56,348 nucleotides of DNA from Gnetum montanum (GCA_015680685.1 MNCI01038323.1:77873-134220), one strand, 5' to 3'; positions 11,394 through 24,128 are shown, numbered from the stretch's first letter. The notes: a model not told the origin generated them from the letters alone. A program made the numbers and translations.

Positions 11394-11649
11394 TGGTCAA
11401 ACAGATTAACGACGACAAGTGACTAGATTCGAAAAGCGATGGACAAAGAAGATCACAATTTAGGCTTTCTACCCTGTAGGATTCCAAAGGAACCGTTACA
11501 GTGACCGATCTACACAGCACTATTTTCCGTAAACTTCCCTAGAGGTTTTACATTTGCATTTTTTTAGAAACATGGGTACAGATCGCTTACAGGGCTACCC
11601 GTAAAAAATACGAATTGGAGCCTAGGCCCTCCTTCTAGTGCCAGAAAAC
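11394..11649 (-). other. Copy A 5' leader
   Basis: This is the short untranslated leader between LTR and gag. It resembles the leaders of copies B (15095-15351) and C (45351-45596), including the shared segment GGATTCCAAAGGAACC (from 11490) on the plus strand. No ORF. Confidence 0.7.
11627..11643 (-). promoter_or_regulatory. Primer-binding site, copy A
   Basis: On the element strand the 17 bases TGGCACTAGAAGGAGGG begin six bases after the LTR end. The same site is seen in all four copies with one to three changes. It should pair with the 3' end of a tRNA ending ...GTGCCA; I did not determine which. Confidence 0.7.
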
Positions 11650-13230
11650 TGTAACAACGGAAAATGTCAATAGTTGGAAAAATACCAAACAAAATCCGTG
11701 TACACAGTTTTAACTACGGATCCATGCGAGGGCTGTGCTGGAGAAAACGAATCCGCAGTGCCCTGAAGGGTCTTGTCGATTAGACAGGGACTTACTTAAT
11801 CAGTAAATTGACGAAGATTATAGGTGTTTCGTGGAACAATTTGATTCGATAAATCGCGAAAGGAAAGGAAAACAATGTAGATAGATTGCAATAATGGCAA
11901 CGTTAACACGACAAAGGGAACCGGATTTAAGAGAAATGCATGATTTCAAGATCTGTACTTTGACCCGAAAAAATGAGTATTTTTGTATACAAAGTTACAA
12001 TGGGAAGACTCCGATTACCTTGTGCGGAACATACATAAAATAATAAGAAAACTATTCAACAAGGAGTACAGAATGGAGTTCGATCTACCTCATAAGCCAG
12101 AGATGGGATGTAAGGAAGGTCAAGCTCTGACATCTATTGATCAAATGTTTCTGATCAATGAACCTTAAAAACCATACCAGATGATCTCTCGATCTCTGAT
12201 CTACTCTTTTTTCCTTCGGTAGTCTCTGCTCAAAGCTGCCACTGATCGCCAATGGAGAAAGTTGTGTTTTCGCCAAAGGATTGATCGCTCCTGCTGCAAA
12301 ATGCTCAAGAGAAATGTCTTCTATCTCTACTAAAAGGTGATGCTGCCAAAAGCTGCAGATGCTACCCAGGGGGTCCCTCTCTTCGTCAACTAGAGTATTT
12401 ATAAGTTCGACAACATGCGGAGAAAGTATGGCCCCGATGACACGTGTCTCGAACTTTTAATATACCGTTGACCTGGTAAGCTTTATGTTGAAGTTGGCTA
12501 CGTCGCGTTACGTTTCGAGAAGGGGAGTGAAATACGCTGTCGACAACTTCCACCAAAGCTGCTTCATGATTACGCACAATACGCTTATCAACGTATTGTG
12601 CGTGTGGATAGTAGATGCGTAACTGCTTTAGCCGGCTTTACGTTGTATCACACTTACTTACGCTACGTTGCGTGGAGAAGCGTAATAGAGTATAGGAGTA
12701 GTTGATGCCAGCTGTTTTACGCTCATTTACACCGCAAAGCATAATAGAGCATAAAAAATGGTCAACTTTACAACGAGTTACGCTTGTCCACGCTCTGTAG
12801 CGTAATAAGCGTAAAGCGACCAATCTACAAAGAAAAGAGGTCAATTTGCAACTCTTCCTTGTATCTTGACTTTGTCTTCTTTGAAGCTCGTTACACTGCT
12901 CTGCGTAACGAAGCGTAAACGTGGCTCTGAGCCAAAGACTTACCTGAATATGTGACAAGTTTTAAGCTTTAAACTTCATCAAAACTGGCGAAGTAAGTTG
13001 CTTTCTGATAATGACTACGCTAAACAGAATCACGCTGAGCGACATTACGTTCTGTTGCGTAATGCAGCGTAAAGAGAGAAAATAAAGTAAGTTTAAAATC
13101 TATGAGAAACTCGGAGACTTGATGCTGTGTGCCTCTTTGCTTTGTTTTGTCTTCTGAATTACTGTTGCAAACCTCCACCCGAATCGTGAATCTTCGCCTG
13201 AGGCCGATTCACGATTTCTACGGTGTTTCA
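11650..13230 (-). repeat. 5' LTR of copy A (1581 bp)
   Basis: The boundaries are TGAAACACCG (element 5' end, at 13230) and TTACA (at 11650), the same termini as in copies B, C and D. A TATA-like CTTATAAATAC lies with its core at 12397-12404. The U3 side (12550-13080) is packed with GCGTAA/TTACGC words in both orientations. The segment AAGTCCCTGTCTAATCGACA near the inner end is shared with copy B. Confidence 0.88.
12397..12404 (-). promoter_or_regulatory. LTR TATA box, copy A
   Basis: The core TTATAAAT on the element strand lies within CTTATAAATACTC. Copies C and D have CTATAAATACC in their LTRs, which supports this as the core promoter of the genomic RNA. Confidence 0.5.
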
Positions 13231-13690
13231 CCTAAAGCAATAGACATTCTATTCTAAATGTTACTAGGTGGCCATTTGGATCTCCCTCTCCATTGTACTT
13301 GGTTAGCTAGGGTAATGAGACTCCCTTCGACAAGGTTAACGATGGAACTGAGGGGTTGATTGGATCATCTTAATAGAAATCCAGTATTTTAATTTCCTCC
13401 ATGTTCACAGTTTTAAGGCGTTGTATCTCCTCTATTCACGAGTGCATCATTTTCTTTGTGTCTACCCACTCTTGGATGGTAGGCAGACTAGTGGGTTGAG
13501 TGGATTGTGGTTGATAATAATTCAATTGTTACATTTTTTGTGGAAAGAGAGATTGTTGGACTATTTTTTGTTGTGGTGGAGCAACATTTAGAGCTGAGAC
13601 TGCAAGGTGTGGTATGTTGTAGTGAGTAGACTAGTTTTGCTGAACAACTAGTGTAACCCACTACCTAGTCATAGGTTGTGACGTGACACC
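13231..13690 (-). pseudogene. gag: Gag core fragment of copy D, between insertions A and B
   Basis: The minus-strand translation gives ILDFYxDDPINPSVPSLTL, LTKYNGEGDPNGHLVTF and CLLL, the central part of gag, with stops. The rest of this gag lies at 30876-31678, on the other side of copy B. Copy A cuts it on the left just after the CLLL codons. The fragment shows that A and B both landed in the same older element. Confidence 0.85.
13686..13690. repeat. Target-site duplication of copy B, left
   Basis: ACACC directly precedes the TG of the left LTR and is repeated directly after the right LTR at 30876-30880. Confidence 0.9.
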
Positions 13691-15094
13691 TGAAACACCA
13701 TAAAATCTTTGAAGCCTCGACGGATCGACAAAATCTAGCGACCCAAGAAGGAAGTCACGACAAGGCGTAGCACAGTACAGATGAACTTTAGGAGACAGAA
13801 TGAAACAATAAGTGCACGGCAGTAAGACTTCCACTTCGTGAATTTTCCATCTTTCAAAATCTCAACATTTAACATATTATGCTGCATTACGCAACATAGA
13901 GTAACGCCGTGTAGCGTAGCGTAATATCAAAGACAGTCCACCGCAGCATCAAGGATGGCAAACATGCAAGACTTCAATAGCCCAGTAAAAATCTCAAGGC
14001 CTAAGCAACGATCTACAGCATGACGTGCATTTCAGCGGGTTTTCTTTCCTGGTTAAGGGGCCCATTACGCTGCTTTACACAGTGCAGCATAGTAAAAGTC
14101 CCGAAAGAGATAGAAACAAAGGAAGCGTGACAACAATACTTCAACTTTTGTGGTTTCGTTATTTTACGCTGAATTATGCTATGATGCATAATTTAGTGTA
14201 ATGTAGCGTAATTCAAGTAATGACAAGCACAATTCAGACATCAGTGGTTCATACGCCACCATACACTCTCTAGCATATTACAACGTAATCAAAGGATAGT
14301 CTGTTGTCAAAGCCCGCATGAGGGTAGTTTACGACACGCTACGTAGCATAGCGTCGCAAGCCTCAACGACAACACATTGAGTCAATGGCATTTTATGAGT
14401 TCAGGACATGCATCACTTAAACCATGTTTTTCTCCTGACCCTAACCTTAGAAATGCTCCAGTTGACAAAGATTAGAAGGGTTGGCAAAAATTTTTCTTCA
14501 AGGTTGGCAAAAGAGAAAAAGAGAATCAGCAACCATGAGATAATCAAAGGTGATTGGCAAGAACTCTTGATAAGAAATAATCAGCTACCATATATTCTCC
14601 CCCGAGTCTGAATTCCTTGTGCCTAGATTGTCTAGATCAAGGTAGATTGATCCTCGCTTGTTTCATCTTTAGATAACTTTCTTGTTGCTAGCATGTGCTT
14701 CGTCCAAACCGAAGCCCTTCTGAAATTATTGTATCAAACATATTGCTTTTCATAAATTAAATCCCAAATCTTATGACCATATTCTCTACCAAATCTGATT
14801 CCTTGCATCCTAGTTATACGAATTTGGCAATCTCATCTAAATCATTTGCATTGTCTTCAATTGCTTTCGGGATTAACAACATTGCATCACCTTATAAAGA
14901 ATCTTCATTTTACCATCAAATTATTACCAAAAATTTTACTAATTAAATAAGTCCCTGTCTACTCGACAAGACCGCTCAGGGCACCTCGGATTCATTTTTC
15001 TCTCCAGCACGGTCCTCGCACGGATTCGGGGTTAGAACTGTGTACACGAACTTTCGTTCGGTATTTCCAACGACCAACGTTTTCCGTCGTTATA
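13691..15094 (+). repeat. 5' LTR of copy B (1404 bp)
   Basis: Starts TGAAACACCA and ends TTATA (TTACA in the other copies). It matches 29476-30875 along its whole length. It is rich in GCGTAA/TTACGC words (13890-14360). A TATA-like CTTATAAAG lies at 14891-14899, about 200 bases before the LTR end. Confidence 0.93.
14892..14899 (+). promoter_or_regulatory. Candidate TATA box, 5' LTR of copy B
   Basis: TTATAAAG is also kept in the 3' LTR (30673-30680). Its place differs from the TATA of A, C and D, so this call is weaker. Confidence 0.35.
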
Positions 15095-15100
15095 GTTTTC

Positions 15101-15117
15101 TAGTGCTAGAAGGAGGG
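15101..15117 (+). promoter_or_regulatory. Primer-binding site, copy B
   Basis: TAGTGCTAGAAGGAGGG starts six bases after the LTR. It is the same site as in A, C and D, with two transitions. Confidence 0.7.
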
Positions 15118-15351
15118 TCTTCATATCCGATCCGTATTTTATGGGTAGTCTTGTAAGTTGTCTGTACCCATTGGCAATCAACGTAAACGTAATACCTCCA
15201 AGGTTGTTTGAGAAATTGTGTGGTGCAGATTGGTCACTTTGACGATTCCTTTGGAATCCTACAAGATAGAAAGCCCCGATTATTATCTTAGTTCGCCTTT
15301 GTCCTTTCAATCTCTACTTTTATCATCATTATCTCTGAATTGTGTAAAAAA

Positions 15352-18300
15352 ATGACTACATCAACTACTGCCATTAACACCACTAGCCTTGAGAACCCTT
15401 GGACCATGCAAGTCACACCTCCCATGGTCGAGCAACCACTTAGTCCGGTGCGACCATGCCACTCCCTTAGGTTACAAAACAAGGAGCTTGATGGATAGGC
15501 TCAGCATAGGGAAAGCTACAATTTCCTCTATACTAAGTTAGGGGCAAACCTGCCTATGTATCCACAAGAGCTCTAGGAAAAATGAGAGTACGAGTTCATG
15601 TACTACAATGGGAAGGAACTCATTCCTACGCCTACCACTTTCATACCCCTGACAAATCAACAAAGGTGGATCCTAGATTAAATGTTGATGGCATAGACAT
15701 TGCCAGAAGAACTAAAGGCCTTATTAAATAATGAAACGCTTCATGACAGATAAGACGATCTAGAATCTCACTCTGAGGGAGGCAGTCATGCCGATTTCAC
15801 CATGGCCCCTCCCTCCACAACCTCTTGTGTAAATCTGTTGTTCATGGTCACCACACCTTTGATGTTATCTAACACCGATCGAGTCCCACATTCACCACGT
15901 TTACATTTTCTCTCTCTGACTATCTTCCCAGGTGACGATCCATCACAGATCATTCCTCAGCAGGCGCGATTACCTAACTCACCTCATCTTGTGCCTACGC
16001 CTGTGCCACCGCATGTGCATGCAATACCTACAACGCCGACTACGCTCCCGATTCACATGACAGGGCCTGCCACCACAGCATGGTGGGCTCCCAACATGTC
16101 TCTTTTTGCGCATCCTGCGCAAATGCACCACCATCCCCACCTTCAAGGCCACATCCCGCAAGTGCCAAACCCAGTTACAAGACCACTGCCCATGCCCTCG
16201 GTTACACAAACAACGTATCCAATAGCGCAGCTGATGGTGGTTCCCCCATCTACACCAACCATTGGATGGTGGATGCCGCAAGCAACACTGCCTGCAAGGA
16301 CTATCCCAATAGCAATGACCATCGGCAAAGCTGTTACCTCTGTGCCGCCACCCAGTGTGGCTCTTCCTTCCACTCCATAAATAACCTCATCGTCTACGGG
16401 TCTAGAACAAGCCTTCCAGCTCATCCAAACTCTTACAGAAGAGGTCAAGCGTCTCAAGGTTGCTAGCTCTGACACGATACAAGTCATGGATTTCTACCAT
16501 GACGATCCTATTAGCCCAGCAGTCCCAATCCTATCATTGCCACCTGGGATGCCCCTTTCCCAGTTCACGAAATACAATGGGGAAGGTGATCCCAATGCCC
16601 ACCTCATCATTTTCAGGTCAGAGTCCTTATTGCTACAACAATGGTCGCATACTATAATTCGTGTCTTTGCTAGTTCCTTAACAGGTAAAGCTTTGGACTG
16701 GTATCAAGCACTTCCACACGCTTCCATCTCAACTTTGGAAGAGCTGTTAACCCAGTTTGTGACTCGTTTCAAATACAACCTGAAGCCAGAAGTCACACTA
16801 GACCAGCTCATGGGAGTTAAACAAGACCCACTCGAGTCAGTCCAAAAGTTTATACAGCGTTGGAGCGCTACCTTGAACGAGATCCATGAACCCATCTTGG
16901 AGGCCCATCTATTGGCAATCTTCAAGGGCGTAGTCAATGACTTCATCAAGTCTAAGTTGTATTACCTCATCCCCCATTCTCTCAGCCAAGCCTTTGCTCA
17001 GACTAAGAGAATCCAAGACGGGGTGGAGGCTAGTGAAGATCCAGCATACGTGGCATACAAAAATGCCCATAGTAAGGGTAAGGACAAAGGAAGTTGCTGA
17101 AGGGGCCAAGAAAAAGAATAACAATGGCAAGAAAACTACTGTGGAGCCAACTGAACCAAAAACTAGCTCAGGTGGCACCAATCAAGAAGCTAATTCCACC
17201 CCTGAAACACCCCCACAACCGAGGCCAAATTTTGAGCGTAAGGACAACTCAAATTACACAACTCTACCTATGAAGCCTTCAAAACTTCTGAAGCAATTAT
17301 TGAGAACTGGTCACATCCAACACAAGGTGGTGTTGGAGGAGGCCCTGAAACGTCACAAGCACCATTTTGAGTTACTCAAGAACCCCTCCTTGGCACAACC
17401 TAATGAACCGCCCGTTCCCAAAAACTTTAGGCTAGACCGATTCTGCGACTATCATCAATTGTGCGGTCATGACACAGATTATTGTTGGGAATTGAAAGAT
17501 GACATTCAACGCATGATTGATCAAGGTGACCTAATCTTGAATAGCAGTAGTCCAGCTTCCCCTAAAAACCAAGCCCTGCATATGTACCAAGACCCGTTAA
17601 ATGCAAATAGCACAGGGTACACAATTAACGTGGTGGGAGCAGAGGGCGATAATTAGTCACAGCCGAGGCAACCTTTTGTGCTACGAACGTGTCCTCGTTC
17701 TTCCTGAACTATAGATTCAACAGCATCGACAAGTGGTGCTCCATGACAACCTTTTATCCTTCGAGCCCCTTCTCAGACAAATTCTCGACAACCCACTATC
17801 GGTAAAGCCGCAGCCCAGCCCGTGCCTACACCCAAGGCCCCCTTCATCATTAGGGTGTCAAAACCATCAGTAGCCCTTCCTACACAAGGGCAAACCTCCA
17901 TGTCAAACTCCCAATCCCAATTTAATGGAAGAGGAGAAGGAGGTAAGATAATTGATACGACCAAGGATCATCTTACGCTGGGGTTTCCCAAGCCTAAACC
18001 CCTCACCTTTGTACCCTTGACCCCATTTTCTAAAGATGGCAAAGTTATGTAAACATAACCATCTACTCCTAGCAGAAAGAAGCACAACCCTCGATCGAAT
18101 ATCACTCCTCCCCAAGAAATTCGTCTCCTAGGGTGAACGGAAGAAGAAAATGGTGACAAGCAGCCAAATTGCGAGCGGCATCTCTTCGACGCCTTTATGC
18201 AAGTCAAACATGCTCTAAAACAGAAAAATACAACTTTGAGCCTTTATGACTTACTCATGACATCACAGAAGCACCGTGAGGCCATGGTTTTCATGCTAAC

Positions 18301-19072
18301 GTCCATACCTGTGGACGAAGGCCTGTCCGTGGATGAAGAAGTGATTCATTCCATTATGCTTCCTCTCGCAGTTGAGAAATCAGGGCCTTCCTTGTTGACC
18401 TTTCACGATGAATCCATTAAGGATGACCCAGTAAAGGGTCATGTGACAATGGCGTCCATGTTCATCACCATTTGGGTTGGTCAACACTGAATTCGGAGGG
18501 TACATGTGGATGACGGGGTGGCCACTAATGTCATCCCCTACCCCATAGTAGATAAGCTAGGTCTAATCGATCAAATCAGTCCTACCACCACGTCCTGTTT
18601 AAAGTCGTTCAACGAGGCATGAGTGTAGGTCAAAGGCACTGTGCACATCAACTTCGTGGTAGGGGAGAAATTCCCCATAGATGCAACCTTCATTATTGTT
18701 GAAGAGATGCCTGGCTTCAACTTGATCCTGGGGAGGTCCTGGTTGGCCCAACTAAGAGTTGTTTCATCACCTATACATTAAGAGATCCATCTACACTACG
18801 CAGGAGGAGAGGTGGTTATCCACGGTAATGAAATAACCCCTCAGGCTATTAATAACATAGAAACAGAGTAGGGGTCAGAAATCGAAATGTCTGAAGATCA
18901 GTCCCCTGTTCGAATACTCGAAAAAGCCGAAACAGTGGCTGATGACAGCCTAACTTGGGCTGAGCTACCATTCCTAGAAGAGGAGTGTGATGCGAAGGAA
19001 AAGAGTGGTAAATCCCCTCGTCTTTACGCATCACCAAAAATAAAAGCAATCAAAAAACAATTACAGGGCTAG
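15352..19072 (+). pseudogene. gag-pro: Copy B gag-protease
   Basis: ATG at 15352 (MTTSTTAINTTS). Order: N-terminal region with stops, a Pro/His-rich stretch with two WWxP motifs (15802-16380), the gag core (16486-17096; FTKYNGEGDPNAHLIIF), a frameshift at about 17090 where copy A has extra Thr/Met codons, the zinc knuckle CDYHQLCGHDTDYC (about 17448-17490), three PF(I/V)(L/I)R-like repeats (17660-17880), and a protease (18400-19072; VHVDDGVATNVIPYP, GFNLILGRSWL). The protease is split by TGA at 18487 (CGA in origin) and by TAG at 18868 (TGG in origin). It ends at the same KKQLQ position as copy A. Confidence 0.88.
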
Positions 19073-19710
19073 CCAGTAAATCGAGTCATCTGATTACCGT
19101 ATAGCTTACACATGTTTTATTTCATCATGTTATCCCAACTTTGCATCCACCAACTATGCTTACGCTTAGGCTTATTTTTACGCTTCCACCAGCTATTCTC
19201 ATTTACACTTATGTTTTTACACCCCTACTAGTTATCTTTGTCACTCTTAAATTCATCTAAAATTAATCACGTGTGCTACCCACGGCCCGAAATGGCGTAA
19301 AACTATGCATGGCCTGAAATGGCCTAAAACTATACGTGGCCCGGAATGACCTAAAACTACCTATGGCCCACAATAGCCTTAAACTACCTATTTAAATCGT
19401 AGTTTACACTTGAACTGGTCAAAGGCCCGAAATGGCCCAAGACTAGTTGCCTTATTTACGCTTTGCACCTGATTTATCCGATATCCTGCAATGACTTTAA
19501 ACTAGTAACTTCATTTACGCTATACACCTAAACTATCTGCCATTTCTCATAACATCAAAACCTACTAATTTACACTTTGCATAAAGCGAGAATAGTAACA
19601 ACAAAAGAACATTAAGTTAGACCAAATTTGCATTAAAATGTCAAAAAAATAAATATATTGTCTTTCTCATCATAAAATAAAAAAAACGGACTGTGGCCAA
19701 TATAGCCACG
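19073..19710. repeat. Copy B: repeat-bearing spacer after protease
   Basis: There is no gene. At 19275-19450 there are about five units of (GGCCCGAAATGGCCTAAAACTA), the reverse complement of the unit seen in A and C. Fainter units with TAAACTAGTAACTT continue to about 19560. AT-rich sequence follows up to the antisense gene stop at 19711. Confidence 0.6.
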
Positions 19711-22700
19711 TTATGCGTCTCCTCTTTCCCCACTGTCACCCGTGTCCCTCAGCTCAATCTCTACCCTGAGCAAATCATCCTCATAAGGGCCACCTTTTTT
19801 AGGTAGCATTTCTTCATGAAGATGGCCCTCCCTATCAGGTTCTTCTGTATGAATCTGTTTTCCATCGTGTTGACCACCACCATTAAGCTCTGTCCCTTGT
19901 GAACCCCCTTCTTGAGGACCATCATCCACATTACGCTCGCCTCTTTGAGGAACCTCCTCAGGTCATTCCTATAATCATACATAACATGTATACTAACATC
20001 ACGATCAAAACTAGGTATGACAAAAGGCATAATAAAGTAAAAACTCACCTATGACAATCTAGCATCAGTCGCAAATGGAATTTGTTCTAAGCCAATCCAC
20101 AAATGTTGCATAATCTCGTCCTTGGTAAGCTTAGACCAAACCCCATCTCCTAAATTAGTTCTGGCCTTCATCTTCCCTTTTTCCACAGGAGTCCAACGAG
20201 GTGATTCAGGGAAGAAGAAAGGGACGATTTTCTCTTCTCCAAGAAGAGTCATTTCCCTTTCTAGAGAGATGCTCACCGTCACTTGCTCTTGGAACATTTC
20301 AAATGCACTGGAAGTACCAATAACGTCAAGGAATAGTCAAAGAGACTGAGCCTCGACGGCAAAGTCCCTGTACTACTGACGGTAGGCAGTGCAGTCCCGC
20401 TTCTAGACATGTTTCTGATCTTTTTGCATCTACCCCCATTCTTGCACACTTGCGCTATAGTCCTTCCAGTCTTGATTCTTTTGAGCTAGGAGGTCCATTT
20501 GCATCCACTACTCGACCAGTTCACGACTAGTCTGGACGCTATTTCGAATAACCGTCCAATAACGGACGTAGTCCATAACAGCCATCCGCCAATCCTCCTT
20601 GCCAGTCCCTTGAGCCTGCAGGAATTCATTCCGAGACCTCAAGTCCCCCACTTCATCACCCAGAGCCGGTCTCTCTTTTTTTGATCTATGTAATCTTTGC
20701 CAAAGATCCTCGTTTATGCTCTAGCATTCCCACAAGGAGCGAGTCGAGCGTACCACACATTTACGCATTTCATCATAAATGTTGTGTGGCACGATGGTCT
20801 CTTCTGAGGAGGGTTCAGTGGTGTCTAGATCAATAGGCTCCAACGGATCCCACCTGAGCCGAGCTCCTAATAACATAGCATGGTGATTAGACATAGATAA
20901 CACAATACCACAATGGAACAACTTCTGTGTAATGATCATGATGTACCTGCTTCAGGGTTTATTTGCTCCAAGTGGCCAATCATGTCATGAACGACCCCCT
21001 CCATAAAGGTGAATTTATCAGGAAATTCACCCCAGAATCAAGTCGTCACTATTGACATGTGCATGTCCTAGTCTCCTATTATGCAGAACAAGTTCCATAT
21101 GAATACATAATTGAAACATTACAATAATCAATACAACTTTTAGAAGCAATTGCCTAGAGTCGAGTACGCTATGAAAGTTCACCTAACAGAGTTACAAATC
21201 ATTTACCTCTTCTTATTTGAGCTGAAGGGACTTCGGCATCTTCCATGGCTGCTTCCTTCTCACGCAAAGGAACCTACATGCTACCCGCTCGATTGACTAT
21301 AGCAGCCTCCTCTTCCAAGGCATAGGTCTCCTCCTCGTGTCGTAAAACCATAGCCCCCATTTCAAGGGTTAACCTTTCTACAACCCTCTCCTTCACTTTC
21401 ATATAACGTTTCCAGTTAACACGAAATTCTGCTCTAGTTCAATAAATTGTGACATAAAAGTGTCTATACACAACATAGATGTAACCATTAGCATGTTCCT
21501 CTACTTACCTACTGGAGAATTACTCCTCTGAAATTTGACCTGCATCTTCTGCCTTGTACTACTTGTTGGCTTGGCGGATTTCTTAGTCAAACGAGGTTTC
21601 TTCCGAGGCACCGACGGGTCCACTATCTTAGCCGCCAGGCGCTTCCCCTTGGACGCATCACTAGTATAGGAAGGGAGTGCCCCACCCACACTGTCTAGAC
21701 CCTGCATTCGAGGTCCCACCAGGTCCCTATTTGTTATAGATAACGACTCCCCGATCCCCTCAGGAGGCTCCTATGACTGGATGATGTTGAAAATATGGAA
21801 AATCCATGGTTTAGAAATCTGGTCGCGGTCCTGTTGCATCCAAAATTCATCCCGTTGGACAACCAGAAACTCGGCAAAGCACCAGAAGCAAGCTATGAAA
21901 AAGGCAAAATGCACATTGAAATGGGACTCAAGCTTCTTGTGAAGCTTGACAATTTCAATGTGCACGCCTTCAGCAAAATAGCTAGCCCAATTGAATTGCA
22001 TCCCCTCCTCCATGACCTCTCACATAATGCGAACTTGTTCTATAGTGAGGAATCTCCCTTGGGAGAGTGTCTTGGGAAAGGTCCAAGCTTAGAACAGGGG
22101 GTAAATGGTGTGGGCCACCGCCAATTCAATCCCATTAGTAGGAATCTCTTTGGCCTCTTTCCTAACCCCTAGCCACTCCTCTATCCCTTCCTGGCATTTG
22201 GCACTCCTCTTTGACTTTTTCTCTATAGGAAAGCCATCAGAGGGGACCCTGAAGAGATCAACGAACAGCTGAGCGTCAATGTCAAAATTTACGCGCACGT
22301 TACGCACGCGTACGTAGAGACCCTCGGCTTCTTCTCTGAAGGAGTTGACTAAGGTCAACATTTCTCCCATGGTAACATCAAGGGGTTATGGTCAAGAACA
22401 GGTCTATTAGCCTAGCCTCCTGAAGGTTATTGGTCAAAACAGCAGGGGCCACTCTATGGCCGAGCCAGAATTGTGCCTCCTTTATGTCACCGTAGCGGAA
22501 AAAGATATTGCTCGTGTCACGACCGAAGGCCATGATCGTGATTTCCCGTGATTCCCTGACTGCATACATAAAAGAATAGCTAAGTCGAGATTGCAAAAAA
22601 TAAAATAAGACAACTTCACACATCATTGTTAATTGATAACATTGGCACAATTCATCATCGTAATGAAGTTTTCCAAGTTCGAATGGCAAAGGAAATGGAG

Positions 22701-24128
22701 AGATTCTCCTTCGCACGTCAGTGATAGTGAGGGGAGGATCTAAGGTCCACTCCTTATCCAGCCATCCAAAATTTTTACATCTAGCAAAGAAGTCGGCGTA
22801 GCGGGTTGGGTACTCTAGGATTTCAAATGCTAGTTGTTCCATGACAGTGGCCTGTACATTGCTAATAGCAGTAAATTCACTAATAGCCCTTTCGATCAAT
22901 GACAAGGTAGCATTATCACTGATGAGATCGTTGTCATTGATAAAGAATCTACATCACAGAAAAAGGGCAAATTTTTTACGCTCAACGTAAATCCAAACAA
23001 CAGTTAGCCCGTTGGTACACATCGAAACAACAAAAATCTAGATTCTTACCTGCTAGCGTAATATACAGTACTAGGGGGTTCTAGAAATAGGTTGTGAGGT
23101 GACGAGCCACGAACAGAGTATTGTAGGAGTGATAATAGTTGAATCTGGGCACTTCCCAGATCCAACTCAAACGTCTAGTCCTTTGGCACGTTGTTCGCGG
23201 TCTTGCACCCGCGTAGTCTCAATCCTGCCATCCGTCAGGAACCCCAAGATGCCCTGTGTCGAACCAACCAATAACATCTCCGAAATGGCAGCAGCTACAT
23301 CACCTGGTAGATGCGACTAGATGATTACACTGTAGTTACACAGTAGAAACTATAGGAACTCCCACGTGCCTCTTCGGAACCATACCGCCTCCCCCTTTAT
23401 ACAAGCATGAGGAGGAGGAACATTGGCCATGAGAACATGCATGCAGCACAGAACGCCCACAATGTCCAAAATGATTAGGACGGACTTTAACATGATACTG
23501 TACAATGAAAACATGTTGCCATTAGACAAAGCATTTGAACATAAACATTTATCACGCTATAATAGGGTTCGCCTGATTCCCAGAAAATTGCAGATTTCGC
23601 TGGAAACGCATAGCTAGAATCACCCAAACCCTTGCAACAGCTCAATGTCTATCTCTGACAATGGCGATGAAGGCAACACTATGTATTATTCCAACATAAC
23701 ATGCAACTATTACGGGAATAAAGGAAAGGAAAACAAAACCCTGATTACACTACCTACAAAATATAATACCAAGGTCTTTCGATTATACACAATGTTTGTC
23801 CAGTATTATCCAATATTACCTAAACCCTCGTAACAATATGAGGTTCGTCTCCAACAGCAAAGATGAAGGTAATATCGTAAACCACAATAGCTCAACCCAT
23901 GTAAATAGATATTAATGCTCAACGTAACATATACATTCAAGAAAACAATACACAACAATGATGCTACAACAAATATGACAATAGTGCAAAAGGGCGAATG
24001 ACCACTTACTAGTTAAGCAGAGTAGCTTCCCGCGCCTCAACTTTGGCCAGCGAAGCCCATTGCAGACTCTCTTGCACTTCATCAATCCTGGCCAATTTAG
24101 TGTTCTTTCCCTTAACCTTTGGTGCCAT
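19711..24128 (-). pseudogene. Antisense gene, copy B: FCP1/NIF-like plus accessory domain protein, 8 exons
   Basis: The start codon is at 24128 (MAPKVKGKNTKLARIDEV). Inferred exons in reading order: 24128-24010, 23497-23050, 22948-~22674, 22559-21509, ~21434-21207, 21048-20947, 20866-20049, 19968-19711. Exons 1, 2, 4, 5, 6 and 7 have GT donors. The exon 3 donor is damaged by a one-base loss compared with copy A (GGTAAAG to GGAAAAC). Exon 3 reads FFINDNDLISDNATLSLIER and has PTRYADFFARCKNFGWLDKE. Exon 4 holds QLFVDLFRVPSDGFP and LSQGRFLTIEQVRIMREVMEE. Exon 7 starts GARLRWDPLEPIDLDTTEPS and becomes coiled-coil-like; exon 8 is acidic. It has TAG stops in exon 2 and one-base losses in exons 2 and 4. 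Confidence 0.75.

Larger units (their letters stand above)
1..13230 (-). mobile_element. Ty3/gypsy (Tat/Ogre-like) LTR retrotransposon copy A, 5' two-thirds
   Basis: Reading right to left, the element shows a 5' LTR (11650-13230), a primer-binding site, gag-protease (7585-11393), a 4 kb opposite-strand gene (3007-7030), then RT, RNase H, a second RNase H and the start of integrase, where the window begins. The dual RNase H and the zinc-knuckle form CxxHxxCGHxTxxC point to the Tat/Ogre group. It is inserted in the gag of copy D: the D gag frame is interrupted exactly at 13230/13231. The 3' LTR and target duplication partner lie outside the window. Several stops and a gag frameshift show it is a dead copy. 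Confidence 0.9.

Noticed and set aside
15979-16281. Open frame on the minus strand opposite gag of copy B
   Set aside because: Shadow of the Pro/His-rich gag region; His and Arg excess comes from the codons of the sense frame.
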